NCBI GenBank assembly: GCA_023393475.1
Contig: JAEWLC010000047.1
Coordinates: 1 to 64,000 of the forward strand
Origin: Pseudomonadota bacterium
GTDB taxonomy: Bacteria > Pseudomonadota > Alphaproteobacteria > Rhizobiales > Devosiaceae
Length of the DNA stretch: 64,000 nucleotides
Direction of reading: 5' to 3'
Shown here: positions 8,651 through 16,106 of the stretch, one piece after another
Position numbering within the stretch: position 1 is the first letter of the stretch
Layout of the letters: each line of letters begins with the position of its first letter
The notes under the pieces: model-generated
Told to the model about the DNA's origin: nothing
Database searches by the model: none
Seen by the model: the letters and a program-made list of their open reading frames with translations, nothing else
Program-made: the position numbers and the translations under genes

Positions 8651-9786
8651 TGCTGCCGATGGCCCGTTATCACGATGGACATACCGCAGCGCCGCAGGAT
8701 GTCACCTTCGCCATCACCCGCGATGCCGATCCGCACCTGCTGATCGCCGCGGCCGAGACGCAGGAAGAGCTCGACAGCTGGCCGCTCGGCGAGGTCTTCG
8801 AAGTGTCGGCGACCCGCAACGAGCTGCGGCTCGGCGCCCGCAACCGGCCCTACGGCGCACGTCTTGTCCTCACCGGCGACGGCCTCGTCATCGCGGCGCG
8901 CAAGCTGCTGCCGGATCTGGCGAGGCAACATCGTGCCGAGCGGGGCCAGCAACTGCGCCTCATCGGGCTTGCCACCGGCGCCCTCATCTCGGTGATCGCC
9001 GCCTATGTGTTCGGCGTGCCGCTTCTCGCCCGCAACATCGTGCCGCTGGTGCCAGCGCAGTGGGAGGCCGATCTCGGCGAGACGGCACGCGCCCAGGTCG
9101 ACCAGATTGTCGGCGTCGGCGGCGTCGTGATGCGCTGCGATACCGATCCGGACAGCCTTGCCAACCGCGCCATCCGCTCGTTCGCGACCGAAGTGATGGC
9201 AGGCACGGGCTCCCCGTTCACGCCCGACATCCAGGTGGTCCGTTCGGACATCGCCAACGCCTTCGCCCTGCCGGGCGGCGCCAGCTACTATTTCTCCGCG
9301 CTGCTCGCGCAGACCGAGTCCGCCGACGAGTTTGCGGGGGTGATGGCGCATGAACTGGGGCATGTCTATCACCGCCACGGGCTCGAAGGCCTGATCGAAA
9401 GCTCGGCCACCGGGCTTCTCGTCGGCTTCGTGCTCGGTGACCTCACCGGCCTGTCGGTCGCGGGCGGCCTCGGGGCGGCGATGATCGATACCCGCTTCTC
9501 GCGCGATGCCGAACGGCAGGCCGATACCTTCGCGGCCGAGGCCGGCCAGCGCATGGGCTTCAGGCCGGCCGCCCTCGCCGACCTGCTCCAGCGCGTCGCC
9601 GGGGACGACCAGACGAGCCAGATGCTGCAGATCTTTTCCTCCCATCCCCTGACCGCCGACCGGCGCGCCGCGCTCGAGGCAGCACCGGCTGCGCCCGCCG
9701 GGCGCCAGGTGTTCAGCCCGGACGAGTGGCAGGCGATCAGGTCGATGTGCGACGTCCCCGCGCCGGCCGAGCGCACTGGCGGCTAA
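8650..9786 (+). CDS. M48-family membrane metalloprotease
   Basis: A 378-residue zinc protease of family M48. The HExxH motif is at residues 234-238 (MAHELGHVYHRH), and the third ligand glutamate is expected in FSRDAERQADTFA. A single hydrophobic segment near residues 105-125 (LIGLATGALISVIAAYVFGV) anchors the protein, with the catalytic domain following. A longer open frame runs upstream, but ATG at 8650 overlaps the DUF898 stop and gives a sensible N-terminus. Its coupling to DUF898 suggests a joint role in membrane protein quality control, which is inference. Confidence 0.9.
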   Translation: MLPMARYHDGHTAAPQDVTFAITRDADPHLLIAAAETQEELDSWPLGEVFEVSATRNELRLGARNRPYGARLVLTGDGLVIAARKLLPDLARQHRAERGQQLRLIGLATGALISVIAAYVFGVPLLARNIVPLVPAQWEADLGETARAQVDQIVGVGGVVMRCDTDPDSLANRAIRSFATEVMAGTGSPFTPDIQVVRSDIANAFALPGGASYYFSALLAQTESADEFAGVMAHELGHVYHRHGLEGLIESSATGLLVGFVLGDLTGLSVAGGLGAAMIDTRFSRDAERQADTFAAEAGQRMGFRPAALADLLQRVAGDDQTSQMLQIFSSHPLTADRRAALEAAPAAPAGRQVFSPDEWQAIRSMCDVPAPAERTGG

Positions 9787-9866
9787 CAGTTTTCTCCGCC
9801 ACCCCTTTGCATCGGTCGGTGCGGCGTGGTTATCGGTAGGGGTCAGTTTTTCGCGAAGCGGCGGCG

Positions 9867-10682
9867 ATGCGCATTCTCATCCGGACCTCGAAATGGGCGA
9901 TCTGGGCCCGGCGGCTGGGCAGCCTCGCGCTGCCCATGACCATCATCCCGGTGCTGCTGCACCGCGAGCAGATGATCTCGTCCGCCGATTTCGCCGTCGT
10001 CGAGGCGGTCGCAGCTGCCATCTCCGTGTTCGCCGTGCTGCTGGCGCTGGGCGCTTTCGCGCGACTGTGGATGACGGGCGATCGCGGCTGGGGCCGGGCC
10101 GTGTCGGGCCTGCTGTTCGGGCTCGTCTGCCTCGTTCCGTTTGCCTGGCTGGGCTACCAGGCGCTGCGCTATCCCGCGGTCAACGAGGTGACCACAGATA
10201 TTGCCGCGCCGCTGGAACTGAGCGCCGCGGTGCGAGTGGCGCCGACCGGCGCCGCGATGCGCGACAGGATCGCCGAGGTGTTTCCAAACGCCCGGACGCG
10301 CTCATACCCGGTCGATGCGACGGAAATGTTCGCGATCGTCGAGGACCTGGTCGATTCGCGCGGCTGGGACGTCAGGGTCCGGCGGGCGCCACCGACCGCG
10401 CTCGATGTCGGCACCATCAACGCCGTCGCCATGACGCTGCTCGGCTGGCGCGATGAAGTGGTGATCCGCGTCACCGGCACCGCGCAGGGATCGACCATCG
10501 ACATGCGCTCGGTGCCGCTCGCCCAGTTCCACGATTTCGGCGAGAACGGCCGGCGCATCGAGGAATTTTTGCTCGCGCTCGACGAAAAGATCACCCTGAC
10601 CCTGCGCAATGCCCCGCAGGCGCCGTCGGCAACGGACACCGAGACACCACCCACTCCTGCTGCCGACGACGACGCCGACTGA
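9867..10682 (+). CDS. DUF1499-domain membrane protein
   Basis: A 271-residue protein with three hydrophobic segments in the first 110 residues (about 18-32, 42-66 and 76-97), followed by a soluble DUF1499 domain (about 130-255: RSYPVDATEMFAIVEDLVDS, RGWDVRVRR, RSVPLAQFHDFGENGRRIEEFL). The extreme C-terminus is a low-complexity proline/threonine/aspartate tail. DUF1499 has no settled biochemical role. It follows the M48 gene after 80 bases and converges with the MBL-fold gene, leaving nine bases between the two stops. Confidence 0.82.
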   Translation: MRILIRTSKWAIWARRLGSLALPMTIIPVLLHREQMISSADFAVVEAVAAAISVFAVLLALGAFARLWMTGDRGWGRAVSGLLFGLVCLVPFAWLGYQALRYPAVNEVTTDIAAPLELSAAVRVAPTGAAMRDRIAEVFPNARTRSYPVDATEMFAIVEDLVDSRGWDVRVRRAPPTALDVGTINAVAMTLLGWRDEVVIRVTGTAQGSTIDMRSVPLAQFHDFGENGRRIEEFLLALDEKITLTLRNAPQAPSATDTETPPTPAADDDAD

Positions 10683-10691
10683 TCCTCTGCC

Positions 10692-11615
10692 CTAGCCGCT
10701 GGCCGGGAAGAGGCTGGTGCCGAACACGCCATGGTCGGCGCCGATCAGGCCGCGGTCGGCGAGATACTCGACATGCGCCTTGAGCGTCATGGCGGCGGCG
10801 CCACGCAGCAGCGGATCGAGCCCGGGGTAGATTCGTGCCAGCAACTCTCCGATGCGGCGGGCCCCCGCTTCGACCCCGGCGACCACCTGCCGGTTGCGCT
10901 CCTGCCGGTGCGCCAGCAGCGCATGCGCGTAGGCCGGGCCATCGGCGATGGCGCCGCCATGCGCCGGAAGGTAGCTCGAATAGCCGAGCCCGATCACCTT
11001 CTCGAGCGAGTGCAGGTAGTCCGCCATCGAGCCGTCGGGCACCGCGACGAGGGTCGAGTTCCAGCCCATAATGTGGTCGCCGGTGAAGAGCCATGGCGTA
11101 TCGAGGAGGCCGAAGGCGAGGTGGTTGGCGCAGTGGCCGGGGGTGGCGATCACTTCGAGCGCCACGCCAGCGACCGTGATCCGCTCGCCGTCGAGCAGCA
11201 CCCGGTCGGGCCGGTGCCGCCAGTCGCTCTCCCGGCCAACCGGATTGAGCTCGAACAGGCGGCGCGGGCGGCTGAGCCGGTGCAGGCCGCCCGACCAGAC
11301 CGGCGCTCCGGTGGCGGCCCTGAGCTTCGGCACCAGCGCCGAATGGTCGAGATGGGTGTGGGTCAGGATGATCGCTTCGACCCGCCGCCCGCCGATGGCG
11401 GCGACGAGCGCTTCGAGATGGGCATCCGAATCGGGCCCGGGGTCGAGCACCGCCACCGAGTCGGTGCCGACAATGAAGCTGTTGGTGCCCTTGAACGTAT
11501 AGGGCCCGACATTGGGGGCGCTGACTCGCATGGTGCGATGCGCAACCGCCACGGGCCGGCCCGCTTCGGCTTCGAACTCGGTGTTGAACTGCAACGCGGG
11601 TACCCGTCCGGCCAT
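10692..11615 (-). CDS. MBL-fold metallo-hydrolase (LACTB2/glyoxalase II-like)
   Basis: A 307-residue metallo-beta-lactamase-fold hydrolase with the complete metal motif LTHTHLDHSALVPKL (HxHxDH), a further ligand in ATPGHCANHLAF and GDHIMGWNS, plus a C-terminal winged-helix-like domain (VEYLADRGLIGADHGVFG). This two-domain form matches the LACTB2-like subgroup, whose members hydrolyse RNA or thioesters; the substrate here is unknown. The family start MAGRVPALQFN is at 11615. It diverges from bioY, 65 bases away. Confidence 0.85.
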   Translation of the reverse strand: MAGRVPALQFNTEFEAEAGRPVAVAHRTMRVSAPNVGPYTFKGTNSFIVGTDSVAVLDPGPDSDAHLEALVAAIGGRRVEAIILTHTHLDHSALVPKLRAATGAPVWSGGLHRLSRPRRLFELNPVGRESDWRHRPDRVLLDGERITVAGVALEVIATPGHCANHLAFGLLDTPWLFTGDHIMGWNSTLVAVPDGSMADYLHSLEKVIGLGYSSYLPAHGGAIADGPAYAHALLAHRQERNRQVVAGVEAGARRIGELLARIYPGLDPLLRGAAAMTLKAHVEYLADRGLIGADHGVFGTSLFPASG

Positions 11616-11680
11616 TGCGCTCTCCCAGGGGAGCGACTACTAAAGGCGCTGGAAAATCTGCTCTTGTTGAAGGATTGGCA

Positions 11681-12328
11681 ATGGCCTTGACGCTCACCAC
11701 GCCGAACACCGTTCTCGGCGTGCTTTCGCCCAAGTCGCAGTCGGCTCGCCTCGTGGCAAACCTTGTCACCGTCGTGCTCGGCTCGTTCGTCCTGGCGCTC
11801 TCTGCCAAGATCAGCGTGCCGGTAGTGCCGGTGCCCGTCACCCTGCAGACGCTGGCGGTCGCCGCCCTCGCTGCCGGCTTCGGCTGGCGCATCGGCGTTG
11901 CGACGGTTGCTCTCTATCTCGTCCAGGGCCTCGCTGGCCTGCCGGTCTTCGCCACCGGCGGCGGCATCGACTACCTGTTCCGCCCCTCGTTCGGCTTCCT
12001 CGTCGGCTACCTGCCGATGGCCTACATCATCGGCCGTGCCACCGATCTCGGCGCCTCGGGCCGCCCGGCGCTGCTGTTCCTCGCCATGATCGTCGGCGAT
12101 GCCGTGGCCTTTGCCTTCGGCTTCACCTGGCTGCTCGTCGTTTCCAACATCATCATCCAGTCGGGCGCGGCCCTGCCGAGCTGGCTCGATGCCGGCAACC
12201 TGATCGGCACCGCCTGGAACGGCGCGATCGCCCCGTTCATCGTCTGGGACGTGCTGAAGATGGCCTTCGCGACGCTGAGCATCTTCGGCATCTGGAAGCT
12301 GATGCCCAAGGCCGATCCGTCGGTCTGA
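11681..12328 (+). CDS. bioY: Biotin transporter BioY
   Basis: S component of an ECF-type or stand-alone biotin importer in the cytoplasmic membrane. The 215 residues form about six membrane helices and contain the BioY signatures VPVPVTLQTLAVAALAAGFG and GLPVFATGGGIDYLFRPSFG. The ATG at 11681 has an AAGGA element about seven bases ahead and is preferred to an upstream start that adds a non-family leader. No bioM or bioN gene is adjacent, so it may act alone or with subunits encoded elsewhere. A strong terminator follows. Confidence 0.95.
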   Translation: MALTLTTPNTVLGVLSPKSQSARLVANLVTVVLGSFVLALSAKISVPVVPVPVTLQTLAVAALAAGFGWRIGVATVALYLVQGLAGLPVFATGGGIDYLFRPSFGFLVGYLPMAYIIGRATDLGASGRPALLFLAMIVGDAVAFAFGFTWLLVVSNIIIQSGAALPSWLDAGNLIGTAWNGAIAPFIVWDVLKMAFATLSIFGIWKLMPKADPSV

Positions 12329-12350
12329 TCGACAGACTCATCGACTGCAG

Positions 12351-12380
12351 AAAGGGCCGGTCCTTGCGACCGGCCCTTTC
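12351..12380 (+). terminator. Terminator downstream of bioY
   Basis: A GC-rich hairpin with a 12-base left arm from 12351 (AAAGGGCCGGTC), a short TTGC-type loop and a complementary right arm ending in CCCTTTC near 12380. It lies 22 bases after the bioY stop. Confidence 0.7.
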
Positions 12381-12774
12381 GCTTTGCCGCAAGACTGGCG
12401 CGGCCGGGGGCGTTGGCCGCGCCAAGTTGCGGTGGGTGCTGGTTCTTGGTTCGTGAACACCGCGAGCGAACCGTCGGCAGCGACGCCTTTCGCGACTGCG
12501 TCGGCTGCCGTCGCGCTGTTGGCTTCGAGCCAGCTCTCGAGCGACGCATTGGCCGCAATCGCGGCATGGGTACCGGCCGTTAAGGACGCGTGCCCGGCCC
12601 CCTTGGCGGAGCAGGCATGGCGCGTGGTATCCTCTGCCGGTTTGAATTGGGGCCACCTCGATGGCTGTGGCGGATGCGGAGTTCATGCGAGCTGGAGTGT
12701 GCGCGCCTGCGCCTGACAGGCGCGTGAGCCGGCTGTCAGCGATTGGTAAGCCGGTCCGGGCTAGAGAGCCGGGC
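12381..12774. other. Intergenic stretch without a supported gene
   Basis: Open frames here on both strands have no family resemblance and arginine/alanine-rich shadow composition. A second perfect hairpin (arms 12396-12405 and 12415-12424, TGGCGCGGCC) follows the bioY terminator. The remaining bases probably hold the promoter of the secreted protein gene that follows. Confidence 0.5.
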
Positions 12775-13290
12775 ATGCTTCGTGCCATGCCCAATCGCCT
12801 GCTTGCCGCCCTGTTGGCGGCAGCCCTGCTCGGGCTGCCGGCGCCCGCCCTGGCGCAAGGGCTCGGCCTGGGCCTCGATCTCGGCGGCCTCGGCAGTGTC
12901 GATGTCGACGTTGGCGGGAACAGCGGCGTTGGCGTCGGCGTCAATGTTGGTGGCGACGATGGCCTCGATGTCGAGCTGGGCCTAGGCGGCGACGAGGGGC
13001 TCGGCCTCGATGTCGGCGTAGGCGACGGTGGCGCCGGTCTCGGCCTCGCTCCGGACGGGCCGGCCCTCGGCCAGCAGGCGGCATCCGCGGCGGTAAAGAG
13101 CGGGCGGGCGCTGCCGCTCGAAGACATCCTTCTGCGCGCAAAACTCCTGACCGATGGCGACATCATCGATGCGCAGCTGATCGCCGTGCAGGATGTGCTG
13201 CTCTACGAACTGAAGGTACTGGGCAAGGCGGGTGACGTGAGCGAGCTCTACTTCTATGCTCGCTCCGGCCTGCCGGTGGAGACGAACTGA
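12775..13290 (+). CDS. Secreted glycine-rich protein with a PepSY-like C-terminal domain
   Basis: About 171 residues from the ATG at 12775; a second ATG at 12787 (MPNRLLAALL) is also plausible. A signal peptide ends in PAPALAQG. It is followed by roughly 80 residues of low-complexity repeats of glycine alternating with leucine, valine and aspartate (LGLGLDLGGLGSVDVDVGG and similar). The last 60 residues (ALPLEDILLRAKLLTDGDIIDAQL and YFYARSGLPVETN) resemble the short PepSY-like domain found next to two-component genes in Rhizobiales. The response regulator starts four bases after the stop, so this is the first gene of a three-gene operon. A sensor-modulating role is inferred. Confidence 0.75.
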   Translation: MLRAMPNRLLAALLAAALLGLPAPALAQGLGLGLDLGGLGSVDVDVGGNSGVGVGVNVGGDDGLDVELGLGGDEGLGLDVGVGDGGAGLGLAPDGPALGQQAASAAVKSGRALPLEDILLRAKLLTDGDIIDAQLIAVQDVLLYELKVLGKAGDVSELYFYARSGLPVETN

Positions 13291-13294
13291 TCGC

Positions 13295-13960
13295 ATGCGG
13301 ATCCTCGTTGCCGAAGACGACCGACGCATCGCCGAGGCTCTCGCCGCCGCCTTGAAGGCCGCGGGGTTCGTCGCCGAAGTCGAGTCCGATGGCGAGGACG
13401 TCTGGCACCGCGGCGACACCGAGGACTTCGACGCCATCATCCTCGATCTCGGCCTGCCGACGCTCGACGGGCTCACCATCCTCAAGCGCTGGCGCAAGGC
13501 CGGCCGCACCGGCCCCGTGCTGATCCTCACCGCCCGTGGCCACTGGGAAGAGCGGGTTGAGGGGATCGAGGCGGGCGCCGACGACTATGTGGTGAAACCG
13601 TTTCGCGTCGAGGAAGTGGTGGCCCGCATCCGCGCCATCGTCCGCCGCTCCAGCGGCTTTGCCTCCTCGCGCATCGAGGTCGACGACCTTGTGCTCGATA
13701 CCCGCGCCATGCAGGTGAGCCGCGATGGCGTGCCGATCACCCTCAGCCCGACCGAGTACAAGCTCTTTGCCTATCTCGCGCACCAGCGCGGCCGCGTCGT
13801 CAGCCAGATCGAGATCACCGAGCACCTTTACGCCCAGGATTTCGAGCGCGAATCCAACTCGATCGAGGTGCTTGTCGGCCGGGTACGGAAGCGCCTCGGC
13901 ACCGAGGTCATCAAGACCCGCCGCGGCTTCGGCTACTACATGGGTACGCTCGAGGAATGA
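13295..13960 (+). CDS. OmpR/PhoB-family response regulator
   Basis: A 221-residue two-component regulator. Residues 1-115 are the receiver domain with the acidic pair in AEDDRR, phosphoacceptor D in IILDLGLPTLDG, T in LTARGHWEER and K in VVKPFRVEEV. Residues 130-220 are an OmpR-type winged helix ending in KTRRGFGYYMG. ATG at 13295 is the family start; an earlier in-frame start lies within the preceding gene. The stop overlaps the histidine kinase start by four bases (ATGA). It is PhoP/QseB-like, but the target genes are unknown; the preceding secreted protein is a likely one. Confidence 0.93.
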   Translation: MRILVAEDDRRIAEALAAALKAAGFVAEVESDGEDVWHRGDTEDFDAIILDLGLPTLDGLTILKRWRKAGRTGPVLILTARGHWEERVEGIEAGADDYVVKPFRVEEVVARIRAIVRRSSGFASSRIEVDDLVLDTRAMQVSRDGVPITLSPTEYKLFAYLAHQRGRVVSQIEITEHLYAQDFERESNSIEVLVGRVRKRLGTEVIKTRRGFGYYMGTLEE

Positions 13961-15312
13961 ACCGCCGCTCGCTGCGCCTCAGGCTGCTGGGCGGCGCGGC
14001 GCTGTGGATCGCGCTGGCCCTCCTGCTCGCCGGCATTGCCATCGGCTGGATGTTCACCGCCAATGTCGAGCGCTCGATGAAGGCCGGGCTGACCGCCAGC
14101 CTCAACCGGCTGGTGGCGCAGATCGAACCCGGCGCGGCCGAACCGGTGCGCCCCGATGCTCTGCCCGACCCGCGCTACGAGACGCCGATGTCGGGTGCCT
14201 ACTGGCAGGTCGAGGCGCTGCCCGATGGGGGCAACTGGCGGTCGCATTCCCTCTTCGACCATGTGCTCGATACTGCCGGCGCCACCGCCCCGGGCGGGGT
14301 CGAGCGCTTTTCGACCATCGCAGGCCCCGGCGACCAGTCGCTCTCGGCCATGGTGCGCGAAGTGAGTTTTGCCGAAGGAGATACGGCGACGCGCTATCGC
14401 GTGACCCTCGCTGAGGACCGCGGGCTGCTCGACGAATCGATCCGCCAGTTCGGCGGCGACTTGGTGCTGGCGCTGGCCGTCCTTGGCCTCGCGCTGCTGC
14501 TGGCCGCCTGGCTGCAGGTGCAGCTGGGCCTGCGTCCGCTCGGGGCGCTCCGGCAGGGCATCGGCGCTGTCCGCCGCGGCGAGACGCAGGATCTGCCCAC
14601 CACCTATCCGGCCGAAGTGCTGCCGCTCGTCGGCGAGGTCAACCAGCTACTGGTCCAGCAGCAGAAATCAATCGAGTTCGCGCGCACCCGTGCCGCCGAC
14701 CTCGCGCATGGGCTGAAGACTCCGCTCTCGGTGCTGCGCAACCTTGCCGCCGACCTGAAGGAAACCGGCGACGCCAAGGCCGCGGGCGAGATCGACGATA
14801 TCGTCGGCGAGATGGACGACCGGATCGAATACCAGCTTCGCCTGTCGCGGCTGCGCATGCGTACCCCGACACATCAGCTGTCGGCCTCGCTCAACGATGC
14901 GGTGAACCGCACGATTGCCGTGCTGAGCCGGACCCAGGAGGGCGAGGTGCTCGACTGGCAGGTCGAGCTGGTCGAGGGGCTGACCGTCGACATCGATCCG
15001 CACGACCTGATGGAGCTGGTCGGCGTGGTGCTGGAAAACGCCGCGAAATGGGGCAGGACGCGGGTGGTGGTGACGGGAAACGCGGGGGCCGGGCAGGCCG
15101 AGCTGCGAGTTGCCGACGACGGGCCGGGCCTGACCGAGGAGCAGATCGCGCACCTGGGCGTCCGCGGCCAGCGGCACGACGAGAGCCGGCGCGGCTCGGG
15201 GCTGGGGCTGGCGATCGCGCTCGAGGTGGTGGCATTGAACGCAGGCTCCATGCACTTCGCCCGCGCCGCAGAGGGCGGGCTCGAGGTGATCGTGCGGTTG
15301 CCGCTGGCGTGA
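13957..15312 (+). CDS. Membrane sensor histidine kinase, PhoQ/QseC-like
   Basis: A 451-residue sensor kinase, partner of the overlapping response regulator. Membrane helices at about 11-33 and 168-187 enclose a periplasmic sensor region of about 130 residues. Next come a linker, the dimerisation/phosphoacceptor helix with H in RAADLAHGLKTPLSVLRNL, and an HATPase domain with N-box (VVLENAAKWGRT), G1 (DDGPGLTEEQ) and G2 (RRGSGLGLAIALEV). Ahead of the H box is HAMP-like sequence. The stimulus is not evident; the secreted PepSY-like protein encoded first in the operon is a candidate modulator. A repeat element follows the stop. Confidence 0.92.
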   Translation: MNRRSLRLRLLGGAALWIALALLLAGIAIGWMFTANVERSMKAGLTASLNRLVAQIEPGAAEPVRPDALPDPRYETPMSGAYWQVEALPDGGNWRSHSLFDHVLDTAGATAPGGVERFSTIAGPGDQSLSAMVREVSFAEGDTATRYRVTLAEDRGLLDESIRQFGGDLVLALAVLGLALLLAAWLQVQLGLRPLGALRQGIGAVRRGETQDLPTTYPAEVLPLVGEVNQLLVQQQKSIEFARTRAADLAHGLKTPLSVLRNLAADLKETGDAKAAGEIDDIVGEMDDRIEYQLRLSRLRMRTPTHQLSASLNDAVNRTIAVLSRTQEGEVLDWQVELVEGLTVDIDPHDLMELVGVVLENAAKWGRTRVVVTGNAGAGQAELRVADDGPGLTEEQIAHLGVRGQRHDESRRGSGLGLAIALEVVALNAGSMHFARAAEGGLEVIVRLPLA

Positions 15313-15332
15313 TGCCTGTTGCGTGCAGACGA

Positions 15333-15446
15333 CCCCCTCCCATCCTCCCCCATAAAGGGGGAGGTGCTCGGCCGGTTCATTGGGCAGGATCGAAGACCAA
15401 AGCTCGCCTCTTCACCTCCCCCTTCATGGGGGAGGCGGGAGGGGGC
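15333..15446. repeat. Intergenic palindromic repeat (CCTCCCCC family)
   Basis: Two inner palindromes, 15344-15363 (CTCCCCCATAAAGGGGGAG) and 15415-15435 (CCTCCCCCTTCATGGGGGAG), are bounded by outer complementary runs of CCCCCTCCC and GGGAGGGGG. It lies between convergent genes and could end transcription from both sides. A short relative is at 50806-50821. Confidence 0.75.
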
Positions 15447-15458
15447 CTTCTCTATCAG

Positions 15459-16106
15459 TCAGAGCGCAGGCGCGGTCAGAAACACCCCCGACATCGTTGT
15501 GAACCCCGGTATCCGCTTCACGCGGTCGAGCCAGCGGCGCACGGCGGGATAATCCTGCCGCGAGATGCCGCCTTCTTCGCAGAGGACGATGTCGGGGAAG
15601 CAGGCGATGTCGGCGATCGTGGGGTGGGTCGCGGCGCAGAGCCAGTCGTGCCCTTCGCGCTCGCCGAACCACAGATGCTCGTCGACGATGCGCAGCAGGC
15701 GATGGGCCTCTTGCTGGGCGTCAGCCAGATTCACGTCGGCGCCGAAGTTGACGGCGAGCCTTGCAGCGCCGGCCGATCGGGACAGCATCTCCGCAAGGTG
15801 CGTCCATTCCTCGATTTCGCTGGTGAGTCCGAGGTTGTGCAAGTCCCACCAGCGAGCGGTCGGATCATAGTGCATTGCAAGGTGTACGAGCGCCACCGAG
15901 ACATGATCGTGCAACCCGTCATGGTCATCATCAACCAGCGCCGGAACGCGCCCCTGCGGACTGACAAGCCGGAACCATTCGGCATCCTGGTCGTGGCCTG
16001 GAAAGATACCGACAGGCACCACATCGTAGCGGCGGCCAAGGATAGAGAGCATCAGCCTCAGCTTGTAGCAGTCAGCCGAAAGCTCGAAATCGTAGAGCGT
16101 GATCAT
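15459..16106 (-). CDS. Glutathione S-transferase-like protein, NdmE-like
   Basis: A 215-residue GST-fold protein: thioredoxin-like N-domain (MITLYDFELSADCYKLRLML, SPQGRVPALVDDD) and an all-helical C-domain (ADIACFPDIVLCEEGG, YPAVRRWLDRVKRIPGF). ATG at 16106 overlaps the stop of the reductase gene by four bases. Third in a coupled operon after a Rieske-less oxygenase and a reductase with an added Rieske domain. In the NdmCDE N-demethylase of Pseudomonas putida CBB5, the third protein NdmE is a GST homologue needed to form the complex rather than a detoxification enzyme. The same role is inferred here from gene order and domain content. An independent GST function cannot be excluded. Confidence 0.85.
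   Translation of the reverse strand: MITLYDFELSADCYKLRLMLSILGRRYDVVPVGIFPGHDQDAEWFRLVSPQGRVPALVDDDHDGLHDHVSVALVHLAMHYDPTARWWDLHNLGLTSEIEEWTHLAEMLSRSAGAARLAVNFGADVNLADAQQEAHRLLRIVDEHLWFGEREGHDWLCAATHPTIADIACFPDIVLCEEGGISRQDYPAVRRWLDRVKRIPGFTTMSGVFLTAPAL

Noticed and set aside
12384..12716. Open frame after bioY
   Set aside because: Starts inside the terminator hairpin region, has no ribosome-binding site and no family resemblance.
15333..15446. CRISPR-like repeats
   Set aside because: These are palindromic units with no regular spacer array; no cas gene is present anywhere in the window.
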